Assembly: GCF_900099965.1 (NCBI RefSeq)
Contig: NZ_FNDJ01000015.1
Coordinates: forward strand, 1-64,000
DNA: 64,000 bases
From: Nonomuraea jiangxiensis
GTDB lineage: Bacteria > Actinomycetota > Actinomycetes > Streptosporangiales > Streptosporangiaceae
Direction of reading: 5' to 3'
A program made the position numbers and the translations under genes. This document shows positions 51,900-59,412 of this stretch, one piece after another (position 1 is the stretch's first letter; every line of letters begins with the position of its first letter). Below the pieces are notes generated by a model that saw nothing but the letters and a program-made list of their open reading frames with translations, was not told the origin of the DNA and did not search any database.

Positions 51900-52691
51900 T
51901 CAGCGGGCGACCTCGATCTCCAGGCCCTTGTCGCGCAGCGCGGCGACGACCTCCGGGTCGGCCGACTCGCCGGTGATCAGCAGGTCGATGTCGCCGATCG
52001 CGCAGATCGGCGCCATCTCCACCACGCCCAGCTTGGAGGAGTCGACGACCAGGATCTTCCTGGCCGCGGCGCGGAGCATGCGCTGCTTCATCTCCGCGTC
52101 GGGCAGGCTCACGTTCGTCACCCCGGCGACCGCGTCCACCCCGCCGCAGCTCAGGATGGCGGTGTGGGCGCGGATGCCCTCCAGCAGTTTGCCGCCCAGC
52201 GGGTCGACCAGCGAGTGCTGCTGACGCCGCAGGCTGCCGCCCGTCACCACGACCGAGATCCGGGGCAGCGCGGGCTCCAGCTCCAGCGCCGTACGCAGGC
52301 CGTTGGTGAACACGGTCACCTCCGTCAGGTCGGAGCGCGCGACCAGCTCCCTGGCCACGGAGGCGGTCGTCGTGCCCGCCCCCATCAGCACGCTCTCCCC
52401 GGACCCGACCAGGCGCGCGGCCACCTTCGCGATGAGCGACTTCTCCACCGCCGCCGTGCCCAGCGACAGCTCGAACGAAGCCTCCACGTGCGGCGCGGGC
52501 GCGGCCGACACCGCTCCGCCGCGCACCCGGCGTACCTTGCCCTGCTCCTCCAGCGCGTCCAGGTCGGCCCGGACCGTCACGCTGGACACCCCGAACGCCT
52601 CCGCCAGCTCGGCGACCCGGGCGAACTCCTGCTCGGTCAGTAACGCCAGCATGCGTTCGCGCCGGACCTCGGTCGGCATCGACTCGATCAT
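51900..52691 (-). CDS. DeoR family transcriptional regulator
   Basis: The 263-residue repressor has an N-terminal DeoR helix-turn-helix (FARVAELAEAFGVSSVTVRA DLD region) and a C-terminal sugar-phosphate-sensing domain (VLMGAGTTTASVARELV, VVTGGSLRRQQHSLVDPLG, ILVVDSSKLGVVEMAPI). DeoR proteins respond to phosphorylated sugars, which suits a locus with a PfkB kinase. ATG 52691 overlaps the upstream GH4 stop as ATGA; MPTEVRRE at 52679 is a possible alternative start. It likely regulates the whole sugar locus. Confidence 0.92.
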   Translation of the reverse strand: MIESMPTEVRRERMLALLTEQEFARVAELAEAFGVSSVTVRADLDALEEQGKVRRVRGGAVSAAPAPHVEASFELSLGTAAVEKSLIAKVAARLVGSGESVLMGAGTTTASVARELVARSDLTEVTVFTNGLRTALELEPALPRISVVVTGGSLRRQQHSLVDPLGGKLLEGIRAHTAILSCGGVDAVAGVTNVSLPDAEMKQRMLRAAARKILVVDSSKLGVVEMAPICAIGDIDLLITGESADPEVVAALRDKGLEIEVAR

Positions 52692-53986
52692 GCGCGGACC
52701 GCCTGCGGCAGCAGGTCGCCGTGCGCCTCGATCAGCTCGTCGCACAGCGACTGGATCGCGGGCAGCGGCAGCGTGGCCGCCGTGTTCGGGTCGAGCATCG
52801 CCGCGTGGTAGATGTGCCCGCGGTCGCCGTCGAGCACCGCGCGCACGGTCAGCTCCACCACGTTCAGGAACGTGCGGTTGAGCGCGGCGAGCTGGACCGG
52901 CAGGTCGCCGACCGCCCGCGGGCGCATCCCGCCCGTCCCGGCCAGGGCCGGCACCTCCACGCAGCAGCCCTCGGGCAGGTTGCCGATGAGGCCGTGGTTG
53001 GCCACGTTGACGTAGATCTCCTTCTCCTCGCCGGTCAGCATCGCGAGGATCGCGGCGGCGGCCGGCTCCTGGTGCTGCCATCTGATGAGCAGCGGGTGTC
53101 CCGCCGAGAGCGCGCGCCGGGTCTCCTCGTAGAGGTGCAGGCTCTTGCCGACGCGGCGCAGGTATTCCTCGACGGGGACGCCGAGCCGGGCGGTCTCCTC
53201 GGCATGGCGCATGATCCAGGGCACGTATTCGGCCGCGTGCTCGCTCGACTGCGTGGGGAAGTAGCCGAACTTGCGGTAGAGCTCCACGCGTACGTGCCGC
53301 CTGAGCTGCGGATCGCCGTCCAGCACCGCGTCGAGGTCGGGATAGAGCGAGCGGCCTCCCGCCTCGAACCGCAGCACGAACGACTGGTGGTTGAGCCCGG
53401 CGCTGAGGAAGGTCACCTCGTCCTGGCCGCGCCCGACCAGGTCCGCCAGGTAGGCGTGGGTGTCGCACACCGAGTGGCACAGACCGGCGAACCGTTCCAT
53501 CCCCGTGGCCTCGTGGATCGCCCAGCCGGTCATCGCCATCGGGTCGTTGCAGCTCAGCAGCCAGGCGTCCGGGCACTGCGCGGCCATCTCGGCGGCCAGC
53601 CCGACCAGCACCGGGATCGTGCGCAGGCCGCGGAAGACGCCGCCGATGCCGATGGTGTCGCCGATGGTCTGGCGCAGCCCGTAGCGGTGCGGGATCTCGA
53701 AGTCGCGCAGGGTCGCCTCGAAGCCGCCGACGTCGAGGTGGCACACCACGAAGTCGGCGCCGGCGAGCGCCTGCCGCCGGTCGAAGACGCTGCGGATCTT
53801 CGCCGCCGCGCCCGCCTCGGCGTCGAGCGCGCGCACGAGCGTCTCCGCCGTGGCCAGCCGGCTCGGGTCGTCGTCGTGCAGCACGATCTCCAGCTCGCCG
53901 TGGAGCTCGGAGGCGAGCGACAGGGCGGACACGACGCGGCGCATCAACTCCACGTCACCGACCCCGATGAAGACGATCCGCGCCAT
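52688..53986 (-). CDS. GH4 family glycosidase (second, divergent copy)
   Basis: The 432-residue GH4 enzyme has RIVFIGVGDVELMRRVVSAL, the metal motif GLCHS and GLNHQ, and SEHAAEYVPWIM, so it is in the same branch as the copy at 50583. Where that one has NYTNPMAM this has SCNDPMAM, and FIGVGDVELM replaces FVGAGSVVFT, so cofactor or substrate preference may differ. ATG 53986 begins the Rossmann strand. A longer frame adds nothing family-like. Only a weak GGGG site precedes it. It is cotranscribed with the DeoR gene. Confidence 0.88.
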   Translation of the reverse strand: MARIVFIGVGDVELMRRVVSALSLASELHGELEIVLHDDDPSRLATAETLVRALDAEAGAAAKIRSVFDRRQALAGADFVVCHLDVGGFEATLRDFEIPHRYGLRQTIGDTIGIGGVFRGLRTIPVLVGLAAEMAAQCPDAWLLSCNDPMAMTGWAIHEATGMERFAGLCHSVCDTHAYLADLVGRGQDEVTFLSAGLNHQSFVLRFEAGGRSLYPDLDAVLDGDPQLRRHVRVELYRKFGYFPTQSSEHAAEYVPWIMRHAEETARLGVPVEEYLRRVGKSLHLYEETRRALSAGHPLLIRWQHQEPAAAAILAMLTGEEKEIYVNVANHGLIGNLPEGCCVEVPALAGTGGMRPRAVGDLPVQLAALNRTFLNVVELTVRAVLDGDRGHIYHAAMLDPNTAATLPLPAIQSLCDELIEAHGDLLPQAVRA

Positions 53987-54083
53987 CCCCGAAGTATGGC
54001 ATGCCACGCGCCCTGCGCAGAGGCTTCGATTCGGAGGGATTTACCGGCATATATGCGCACGCGTGGGGCTGCTGTCATTCCGT

Positions 54084-55034
54084 TCAGGCGGCTATGTGGT
54101 TCCGCAGGCCGAGCTGCTCGGGGTACGGCGCGAAGTAGGTCTGCTCCTGCACGTACGTGGCCGACACCCCGAGGGCGTGGTGGCGCAGCAACGCCAGCGG
54201 CGCGCTGAGCGCCACCTCCCGGCGCTGGTAGGACCCGATGACCTCGGCGAGATCGGCCCGGCGGGCGTCGTCGAGCCGGTCGCTCACCATGCCCAGGCAG
54301 TGCTGCAGCACGTTGACGTGGCGGCCGACCGAGGAGCGGACGGCCAGTGTCCTGCGGAACGCCTGGCTGTAGCCGTCCATCAGCTCCGCCCGGTCACGGA
54401 GGCCGGCCTGGGACACCAGCCGGCCGGTCTCCCGGTAGCCGGCCGGGGAGTGGGCCAGGAGCTGCATCTTGTGCCGCGAGTGGAACGCCACCAGGTCCCC
54501 GGGCCGTGGGCCGCCCCGCATGAGGGCCCGCAGACGGGCGTGGGCGAAGACCCGCTCGACGAACGCCTCGCGCAGCACGGCGTCGTTCAGCCGCCCGTCG
54601 TCCTCGACCGGCAGCAGCGGATGCGACCGGATCACGGCGTCGGCGAACAGGCCGCGCCGGCGCCGGTCCACGGCCGTGTCGCCGGCGTAGAGCGGGATGC
54701 CGTGGATGCCACAGCTCGGGCTCTTGGCCTTGAAGACGTAGCCGTCCACGTGCAGGGTCGCGGCCCGGCCCGCGGCCAGCGCCGTCATCGCGGGCGTGAG
54801 GTCCCGGCGGGACCTGCGCGTCATCAGGCGCGGACCCTCCGCCGAACGCTCCAGCCGCAGCGTCTCGCGGGGCGCGCCGAGGCCGAGCTCCATCTCCGGG
54901 CAGATCGCCACCCAGTCCACGAACGGCGCCAAGACGTCGGTCAGGAACCGGGCCCTGCAGTGCTCACCGTTGTGCCGGACCGGCTCGCCGAGCAGGCAAC
55001 TCGACACCGCGAGCCGGGGCCTGCCGTACTCCAT
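54084..55034 (-). CDS. DUF523 and DUF1722 two-domain protein
   Basis: The 316-residue protein has an N-terminal DUF523 domain (RLAVSSCLLGEPVRHNGEHC, WVAICPEMELGLGAPRETLR, KAKSPSCGIHG with conserved Cys) and a C-terminal DUF1722/YbgA-like domain (FHSRHKMQLLAHSPAGYRET, NVLQHCLGMVSDRLDD). The combination is widespread. DUF523 enzymes relate to 2-thiouracil or thiol metabolism and DUF1722 often accompanies photolyase, but the joint function is unsettled. ATG 55034 has AGGGGTG upstream. It stands alone, with a strong hairpin about 215 bp upstream of its start. Confidence 0.9.
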   Translation of the reverse strand: MEYGRPRLAVSSCLLGEPVRHNGEHCRARFLTDVLAPFVDWVAICPEMELGLGAPRETLRLERSAEGPRLMTRRSRRDLTPAMTALAAGRAATLHVDGYVFKAKSPSCGIHGIPLYAGDTAVDRRRRGLFADAVIRSHPLLPVEDDGRLNDAVLREAFVERVFAHARLRALMRGGPRPGDLVAFHSRHKMQLLAHSPAGYRETGRLVSQAGLRDRAELMDGYSQAFRRTLAVRSSVGRHVNVLQHCLGMVSDRLDDARRADLAEVIGSYQRREVALSAPLALLRHHALGVSATYVQEQTYFAPYPEQLGLRNHIAA

Positions 55035-55249
55035 GATCACCCCTTCGGCTCCACCGGACCGGCCCGCCCGCCTGCCGGACACCAGGACACCCTGGATGGA
55101 GCCGGTGTCGCTGTGGTCACCGCACACATACAGCCCGTAACGTCACCCTACCCTTCGTCGATGACGACACCGAGCACCGACGTGACCCCCAGCACCCGCC
55201 CGCTGCGCACGATGCACGAACGCACGGTCGGACATCCTCTGAAGGGGCC

Positions 55250-55287
55250 GGCCAACTCCCCGAATCGAGGGAGCCGGGGAGTTGGCC
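55250..55287. terminator. Perfect 13-bp hairpin
   Basis: Arms ggccaactccccg and cggggagttggcc flank a 12-base loop just downstream of the reverse-strand small secreted protein gene. It should terminate that transcript before the DUF523 gene. Confidence 0.8.
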
Positions 55288-55319
55288 GAGCGGGGCGTCA
55301 ACTCGGCGAACGACCCGTG

Positions 55320-55697
55320 CTAGGCGGCGTAGACAGGCGTGCAGTAAGTGTCCGCGCCATTCTTGCCGGCGCAAATCTTCCAGCTGGTCACGTGACCGCG
55401 GTCATATGCGAACTCGGAGCCGCAGGGCTCGGGGTAACCGTTGGCGTCCCCGACGATGTCGTACCCGTTGGCGTCCGTCCAGTAATGAATCCGGACTCCC
55501 AGCCCGTCATCGTTCATGTCGCACACCGTAATTTTGGTGTGGTTGGTCGTGACGTTTCCCTTGGCTCGGATGATGGTGTTGCTGTTTGTCCAGAGAACCT
55601 CGTACCTGTCGTGGGCGTATGCCGCCGGAGGATTGATGAGGGCGGTTGCGACCGTCGCGGCCAGTATGGAGCCCATCATCAGGCCGATCCTTTTCAT
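55320..55697 (-). CDS. Small secreted Cys-containing protein, unknown function
   Basis: The 125-residue protein has a Sec signal peptide (GSILAATVATALINPPAAYA) and a mature domain of about 95 residues with four Cys (ITVCDMNDDGLGVRIHYW, YPEPCGSEF, SWKICAGKN, ADTYCTPVYAA), probably two disulfides. The VCDMNDDG region resembles small secreted actinomycete proteins of unknown role. No enzyme motif is evident. GAGGGAG precedes ATG 55697. The gene has its own terminator and appears monocistronic. Confidence 0.8.
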   Translation of the reverse strand: MKRIGLMMGSILAATVATALINPPAAYAHDRYEVLWTNSNTIIRAKGNVTTNHTKITVCDMNDDGLGVRIHYWTDANGYDIVGDANGYPEPCGSEFAYDRGHVTSWKICAGKNGADTYCTPVYAA

Positions 55698-55949
55698 GTA
55701 CTCCCTCTCGCTCGGGTTCTGCCGACTTTGATAACGATAGGACGCCTACTCGGTAAAGCATTGACGCTGAGCGTCAGGTGCTTGGCAATCCGTGCCACGG
55801 CAACGGCGGCAAACGGTGACGCGCGACCCTGCCCAGGATGGATGGGTCGCCGGAGGCGGATGGGTGGCTTATCCGCCTTCATTCTGCGGAAATGACGACG
55901 CTTATCGGGCCGGCGTCTTCGGCTGGCCCAAGACACACAATGGAAGGTC

Positions 55950-56102
55950 ATGTCTTCACGTGTTAAGCGCGTCAAGTTCGCCCTTACCAGTGCGCTCGGC
56001 GTCTTTTCCCCAGCTGCTGAGGCGAGCGCGGCGGCTGCGGCGACTACAAGCGCAACCGTCCCTTTGGGGGCCGTTATGAGCTTGAGTAGTGGATCGTTGT
56101 AG
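55950..56102 (+). CDS. 50-residue small protein just upstream of a methyltransferase
   Basis: A 51-codon frame starts at ATG 55950 with GGAAGG 4 bp upstream and ends 2 bp before the methyltransferase ATG at 56105. It reads as a basic start (MSSRVKRVKFALTSALGVFS), then an Ala-rich stretch, then TTSATVPLGAVMSLSSGSL. It could be a short exported peptide, a precursor peptide coupled to the methyltransferase, or a chance frame. There is no Cys and I do not recognise a family. Apart from this, 55698-56104 shows only upstream regions. Confidence 0.35.
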   Translation: MSSRVKRVKFALTSALGVFSPAAEASAAAAATTSATVPLGAVMSLSSGSL

Positions 56103-56104
56103 TT

Positions 56105-56392
56105 ATGATCATGTCGCTGCTGTCTCGCCTCGCCCGCTTCAACCAACGGCACCCGTGGAGTCACAACGATCACTACGGCCGCTGGGTCGCGGGCCAGGTG
56201 GCCGCGTCTGGGGCCCGCCACGTTCTCGACGTCGGGTGTGGCACGGGGAACCTCGTTGCCCTGTTGCGCCGGCGCGCGGTCACCGTCACCGGGCTTGAAC
56301 CCGATTCCGCAACTGCCCGCGCTGCGGTGGAGCGCTTCGCCGACGATGGTGCGGTCACCATCATCCAAACCGACTTCGCCGGGCGCGACCCG
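56105..56392 (+). pseudogene. Class I SAM methyltransferase, 3'-truncated
   Basis: The N-terminal part of a methyltransferase is intact: SRLARFNQRHPWSHNDHYGR, motif I VLDVGCGTGNLVALLRRR, motif II TVTGLEPDSATARAA and VTIIQTDFAGRDPQRR. Similarity stops near 56390, about residue 96 of an expected 200 or so. The frame then crosses into the antisense of a Roadblock gene. The protein lacks most of the fold and cannot be functional. A deletion is the likely cause. Confidence 0.75.
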
Positions 56393-56609
56393 CAGCGACG
56401 ACCTCGCTCGGGGACGAGCGGGCGAGTCCGTCGGTCGTGGCCCGCAACGCCTCCGTGAGGGCCGCGGCCGACCGGTCGGCCTCCACTCCCGAAGCGCGGC
56501 TGAACGCGACCGCCATGCCGCTGGTGTGGTCGACCAGCATGGCGTCCAGCGCCCCTGGTATGGACATGACCTCAGCCAGGCAGGTGTCTATTGATAATTC
56601 TCGCGACAA
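56393..56609 (-). pseudogene. Roadblock/LC7 domain protein, 3'-truncated
   Basis: The reverse strand encodes LSIDTCLAEVMSIPGALDAM, VDHTSGMAVAFSRASG and EALRATTDGLARSSPS, the first half of a Roadblock/LC7 protein, a family that partners small GTPases (MglA-like) in actinomycete conservons. The sequence ends abruptly near 56393, tail to tail with the truncated methyltransferase. The start is also unclear (TTG 56609). Both genes lost their 3' halves at the same junction. Confidence 0.7.
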
Positions 56610-56658
56610 AATCCGGCAATTCCCCGCTTACTCGCGGGGACGCGGCCCCGGACCGCGA

Positions 56659-59196
56659 TCACGACCGCGTCGCACCCGTTGCCACGTCGTCTGCGCGCGG
56701 CGGCGCGCCCCGCTCGCGCAGCCGGGACACCGCGTCGCCCACGGCCTGCCACAGTGCCGGATCCTCCCAGTAGCCCGTGTGGCTGCCCACCCGGGGAGGC
56801 GGCTCACCGTACCGGAACAGGCTGGACGGCGGGTCGGGCTGGAGGGAGTCGCAATCGGGCCGGTTGACCGTGCCGCCGATGTAGTCGGTCTCGTAGTAGA
56901 GGTTGCACCACGACGTGACCCGAAGGTTCTCCAGCAGGTGGTGGTTGAAGTACGCCGGGAAGACCCACTCGTACAGCTTGCACAGCGGCGAGCCCAGGGT
57001 CACCAGCGCCACCCGGTCGTCGTCGGCCCGGCAGTCGGCCTGGGCGAGCGCGGCGACGGCGAGCAGCGAGCCCTGGCTGTGCGCGGTGAGCACCACCGAG
57101 CCCCCGTTGTCGTGCAGCCACCAGATGCGCCGCTGCAGGTCGGGCACCGCCCGCTCGGCGTACGACGGCGGCGCGAACGGGTGGAAGGCCCGCGGCCAGA
57201 AGGTGCCCACGTCCCACAGCACGGCGATCACCTGGCGGTTCTTCGGATTGTTCAACCCCCACCGGATCACCAGGAACATCAGCACCGGCAGCAACGCGGC
57301 GACGGTGGTGCCCAGCCCGATCAGCCAGGCGGGCAGGTCGTCCGCGCCGCCCTTGACCCAGATGTGGATCTGCAGCGACACGAGCAGGAACGCGCCCACC
57401 ACGGCGGTCCCGCTGAACAGCAGGTCCAGGTCGAGCGTCGCCCGGCCGAGCCGCCGCCATCCGGCCACGTCGCCCGCCCACGGCCGCCCGCCCAGCGGGT
57501 CCTCGGCCGCCGGATTCCTGATCGCCTCGTCCGCCACCGCCGAGGCCGTCCACACGGCGAGCCGCTCAGGCTCGGGCGGGCGCTTCCGCTCCCGCTCCTC
57601 GTACTCCTCGCGTACCCCCTTCGCGCCGGTGCGCCTGGCGACGAGGAACGCGCCGAGCTGCCAGAGGAAGAACAGCACCAGGATCAGCACGGGCGTGAAG
57701 ACCAGGTAGGGGGTGAGTGGCCGGATCACCGAGAAGATCACGATGACCGGCTCCGACGTGGGGCCGTACCGGAAGTCCGGATAGCGCACCTCGCCGAGGA
57801 GGTCGGCCACCTTGATCAGCACGCCGATCATGAAGGTGTTCAGGGTCGCGACCGCCAGCGCCAGCACCACGAAGGGCGCCCCCCACCGGAACCGGCCGGG
57901 CGTCCGCTTCGACCGCAGCCCGATCGCCACGAACACCAGCAGCAGCAGGAACGCCGCGGCCAGCCGGGCCGCGAAGGCCTCCCACGTGTAGGCCAGCCAG
58001 AGCGCCGCCGCCGCGGCGAGTCCGAACAGGACCGCCCGCAGCAGGCTCTGCCTGCGAGCCCTGCGAAGGGCCGGATCCGCCTCCCTGCGCACGTAGCCGG
58101 CGAGGACCGTCAGCAGCACCAGGCCGAGCACGCCGAACACCGCGCCGTACAGGGTGTTCACCGCCAGGTCCAGGCCCGGCGGCTCGGCGATGTCCCGCGG
58201 CTGGCCGGCGGGCTGCAGCACGGCCAGGGCGAACGCCGCCGGCGTCAGCACGCACGCCACCCCGCGCGCCCACACCGCGACCGTGTCCGGCCACCTGCTG
58301 TCGGTCTCGGCCGCCACCGCCACCACGGCGGCGAGCAGCACCAGCGCGCACGCCACCAGCAGCGGGACGCCCACCGGCTCCGCCCGGCCGGCCTCGGCGG
58401 CCAGCGCGTGGGTCAGCCAGGAGAGCAGCGCGGCCAGCCCGGCCAGCGCCGCCGCCGTGTGCGCGGCTCCCAGCCTGGCCGCCACCCGCCGCCCGTGCCA
58501 GAATCGCCGATCGGCCAGGCCGGGAAGCACCGCCGCGCCCTTCCCGGGCTCCTTCAGGGGTTCGAGCCCCTCCTTCACCAGGGGTGGCACGGCCTCGAAC
58601 CGGCGTACCGACCTGGCCGCCACGAACCACAGCACGAGGATCGCCGCCAGCGGCACGACCGCGGCCAGCGCCATCCGGCGCGAGGGCAGGTCGCTCATGG
58701 CCTGGAAGGGCTGCAGCCACCACGTCTCGGAGCATTTCTGGTCGGCGCCGCACTGGTAGCCCACGTAGTCGATGGGGATCCAGCTCGCCAGCAGCATGTA
58801 GTTCAGCGTCACCACCAGCGCCGCGATCCTGGTCACTGCGCGGTGCAGCGCGAAGCGCGCCGGCCGGGTCAGCAGCAGCTCCGAGCACATCCATCCGGCC
58901 ATGTTCGCCAGCAGGAACGGCAGGAGCAGCAGCCACAGCACCCGCGTGCCGCTGCGCGAGGTCAGCCCGCCCCAGGCGTAGGCCTCCTGGTGCCGGCCGG
59001 CGGCGTCGCGGGTGCGGTGGAAGCCGGCGGACCGGTCGCCCGCCACCTGTACGGGGTCGGGCACGCCCAGCAGGTAGGCGGCGGTGGACCCGCCGACGCC
59101 GTGCACGCGGATCTCGGTCACGCCGTCGAGCGCCTCGACCGGCCCGGCCGGCCCTTCGCCCGCGTCGCCGCCCTGGGCCATCGCCGATACCGTCAC
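56659..59196 (-). CDS. Large integral membrane protein with lipase-like hydrolase domain
   Basis: The 845-residue protein starts with a cytosolic segment EIRVHGVGGSTAAYLLG, an alpha/beta-hydrolase-like first strand, then has about ten to twelve membrane helices, and ends in a soluble domain with the nucleophile elbow VVLTAHSQGSLLAVAAL, VTLGSPLCKLYEWVFP and a late His (GSHTGYWEDPALW). It looks like a serine hydrolase whose membrane region is inserted within the hydrolase fold. Homologues are annotated only as integral membrane proteins or lipases. The substrate is unknown. GTG 59196 follows GGAGGTGA. Confidence 0.8.
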   Translation of the reverse strand: MTVSAMAQGGDAGEGPAGPVEALDGVTEIRVHGVGGSTAAYLLGVPDPVQVAGDRSAGFHRTRDAAGRHQEAYAWGGLTSRSGTRVLWLLLLPFLLANMAGWMCSELLLTRPARFALHRAVTRIAALVVTLNYMLLASWIPIDYVGYQCGADQKCSETWWLQPFQAMSDLPSRRMALAAVVPLAAILVLWFVAARSVRRFEAVPPLVKEGLEPLKEPGKGAAVLPGLADRRFWHGRRVAARLGAAHTAAALAGLAALLSWLTHALAAEAGRAEPVGVPLLVACALVLLAAVVAVAAETDSRWPDTVAVWARGVACVLTPAAFALAVLQPAGQPRDIAEPPGLDLAVNTLYGAVFGVLGLVLLTVLAGYVRREADPALRRARRQSLLRAVLFGLAAAAALWLAYTWEAFAARLAAAFLLLLVFVAIGLRSKRTPGRFRWGAPFVVLALAVATLNTFMIGVLIKVADLLGEVRYPDFRYGPTSEPVIVIFSVIRPLTPYLVFTPVLILVLFFLWQLGAFLVARRTGAKGVREEYEERERKRPPEPERLAVWTASAVADEAIRNPAAEDPLGGRPWAGDVAGWRRLGRATLDLDLLFSGTAVVGAFLLVSLQIHIWVKGGADDLPAWLIGLGTTVAALLPVLMFLVIRWGLNNPKNRQVIAVLWDVGTFWPRAFHPFAPPSYAERAVPDLQRRIWWLHDNGGSVVLTAHSQGSLLAVAALAQADCRADDDRVALVTLGSPLCKLYEWVFPAYFNHHLLENLRVTSWCNLYYETDYIGGTVNRPDCDSLQPDPPSSLFRYGEPPPRVGSHTGYWEDPALWQAVGDAVSRLRERGAPPRADDVATGATRS

Positions 59197-59312
59197 AACG
59201 GCTCACCTCCGGCGGTCATGCTAGGGGGTGACGTTACCGGCCGCCTCAGGGTGTGGCCAAGGGAAAACCCTGGCGCACGCCGGCTCGTGACTGGTGTGGT
59301 GGGGGATACGTC

Positions 59313-59334
59313 GTTCGTCCCTTGTTCATGCTGT
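59313..59334 (+). promoter_or_regulatory. Candidate PHO box (two 11-nt direct units)
   Basis: Adjacent 11-mers GTTCGTCCCTT (59313-59323) and GTTCATGCTGT (59324-59334) resemble the direct-repeat units of actinomycete PhoP sites, which open with GTTCA. They lie about 80 bp before the PhoX gene, the right place and neighbour for phosphate-starvation control. A third GTTCA occurs near 59357. Confidence 0.5.
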
Positions 59335-59412
59335 GGCCCGCGGGGGGCAGGGGCGTGTTCAGCCCTGGGGAATTGGGTCCTTATATCCCAATAGTTACCT
59401 CAAAGGGTTGAA

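Noticed and set aside
55792..56079. Forward frame of 95 codons between the secreted protein and the methyltransferase
   Set aside because: No recognisable family, poor codon bias and no ribosome site; the 50-codon frame at 55950 is better supported.
56437..59394. 985-codon forward frame across the membrane hydrolase
   Set aside because: Its composition is Arg/His/Gln/Pro shadow; the reverse frame has clean membrane helices and a GxSxG motif.
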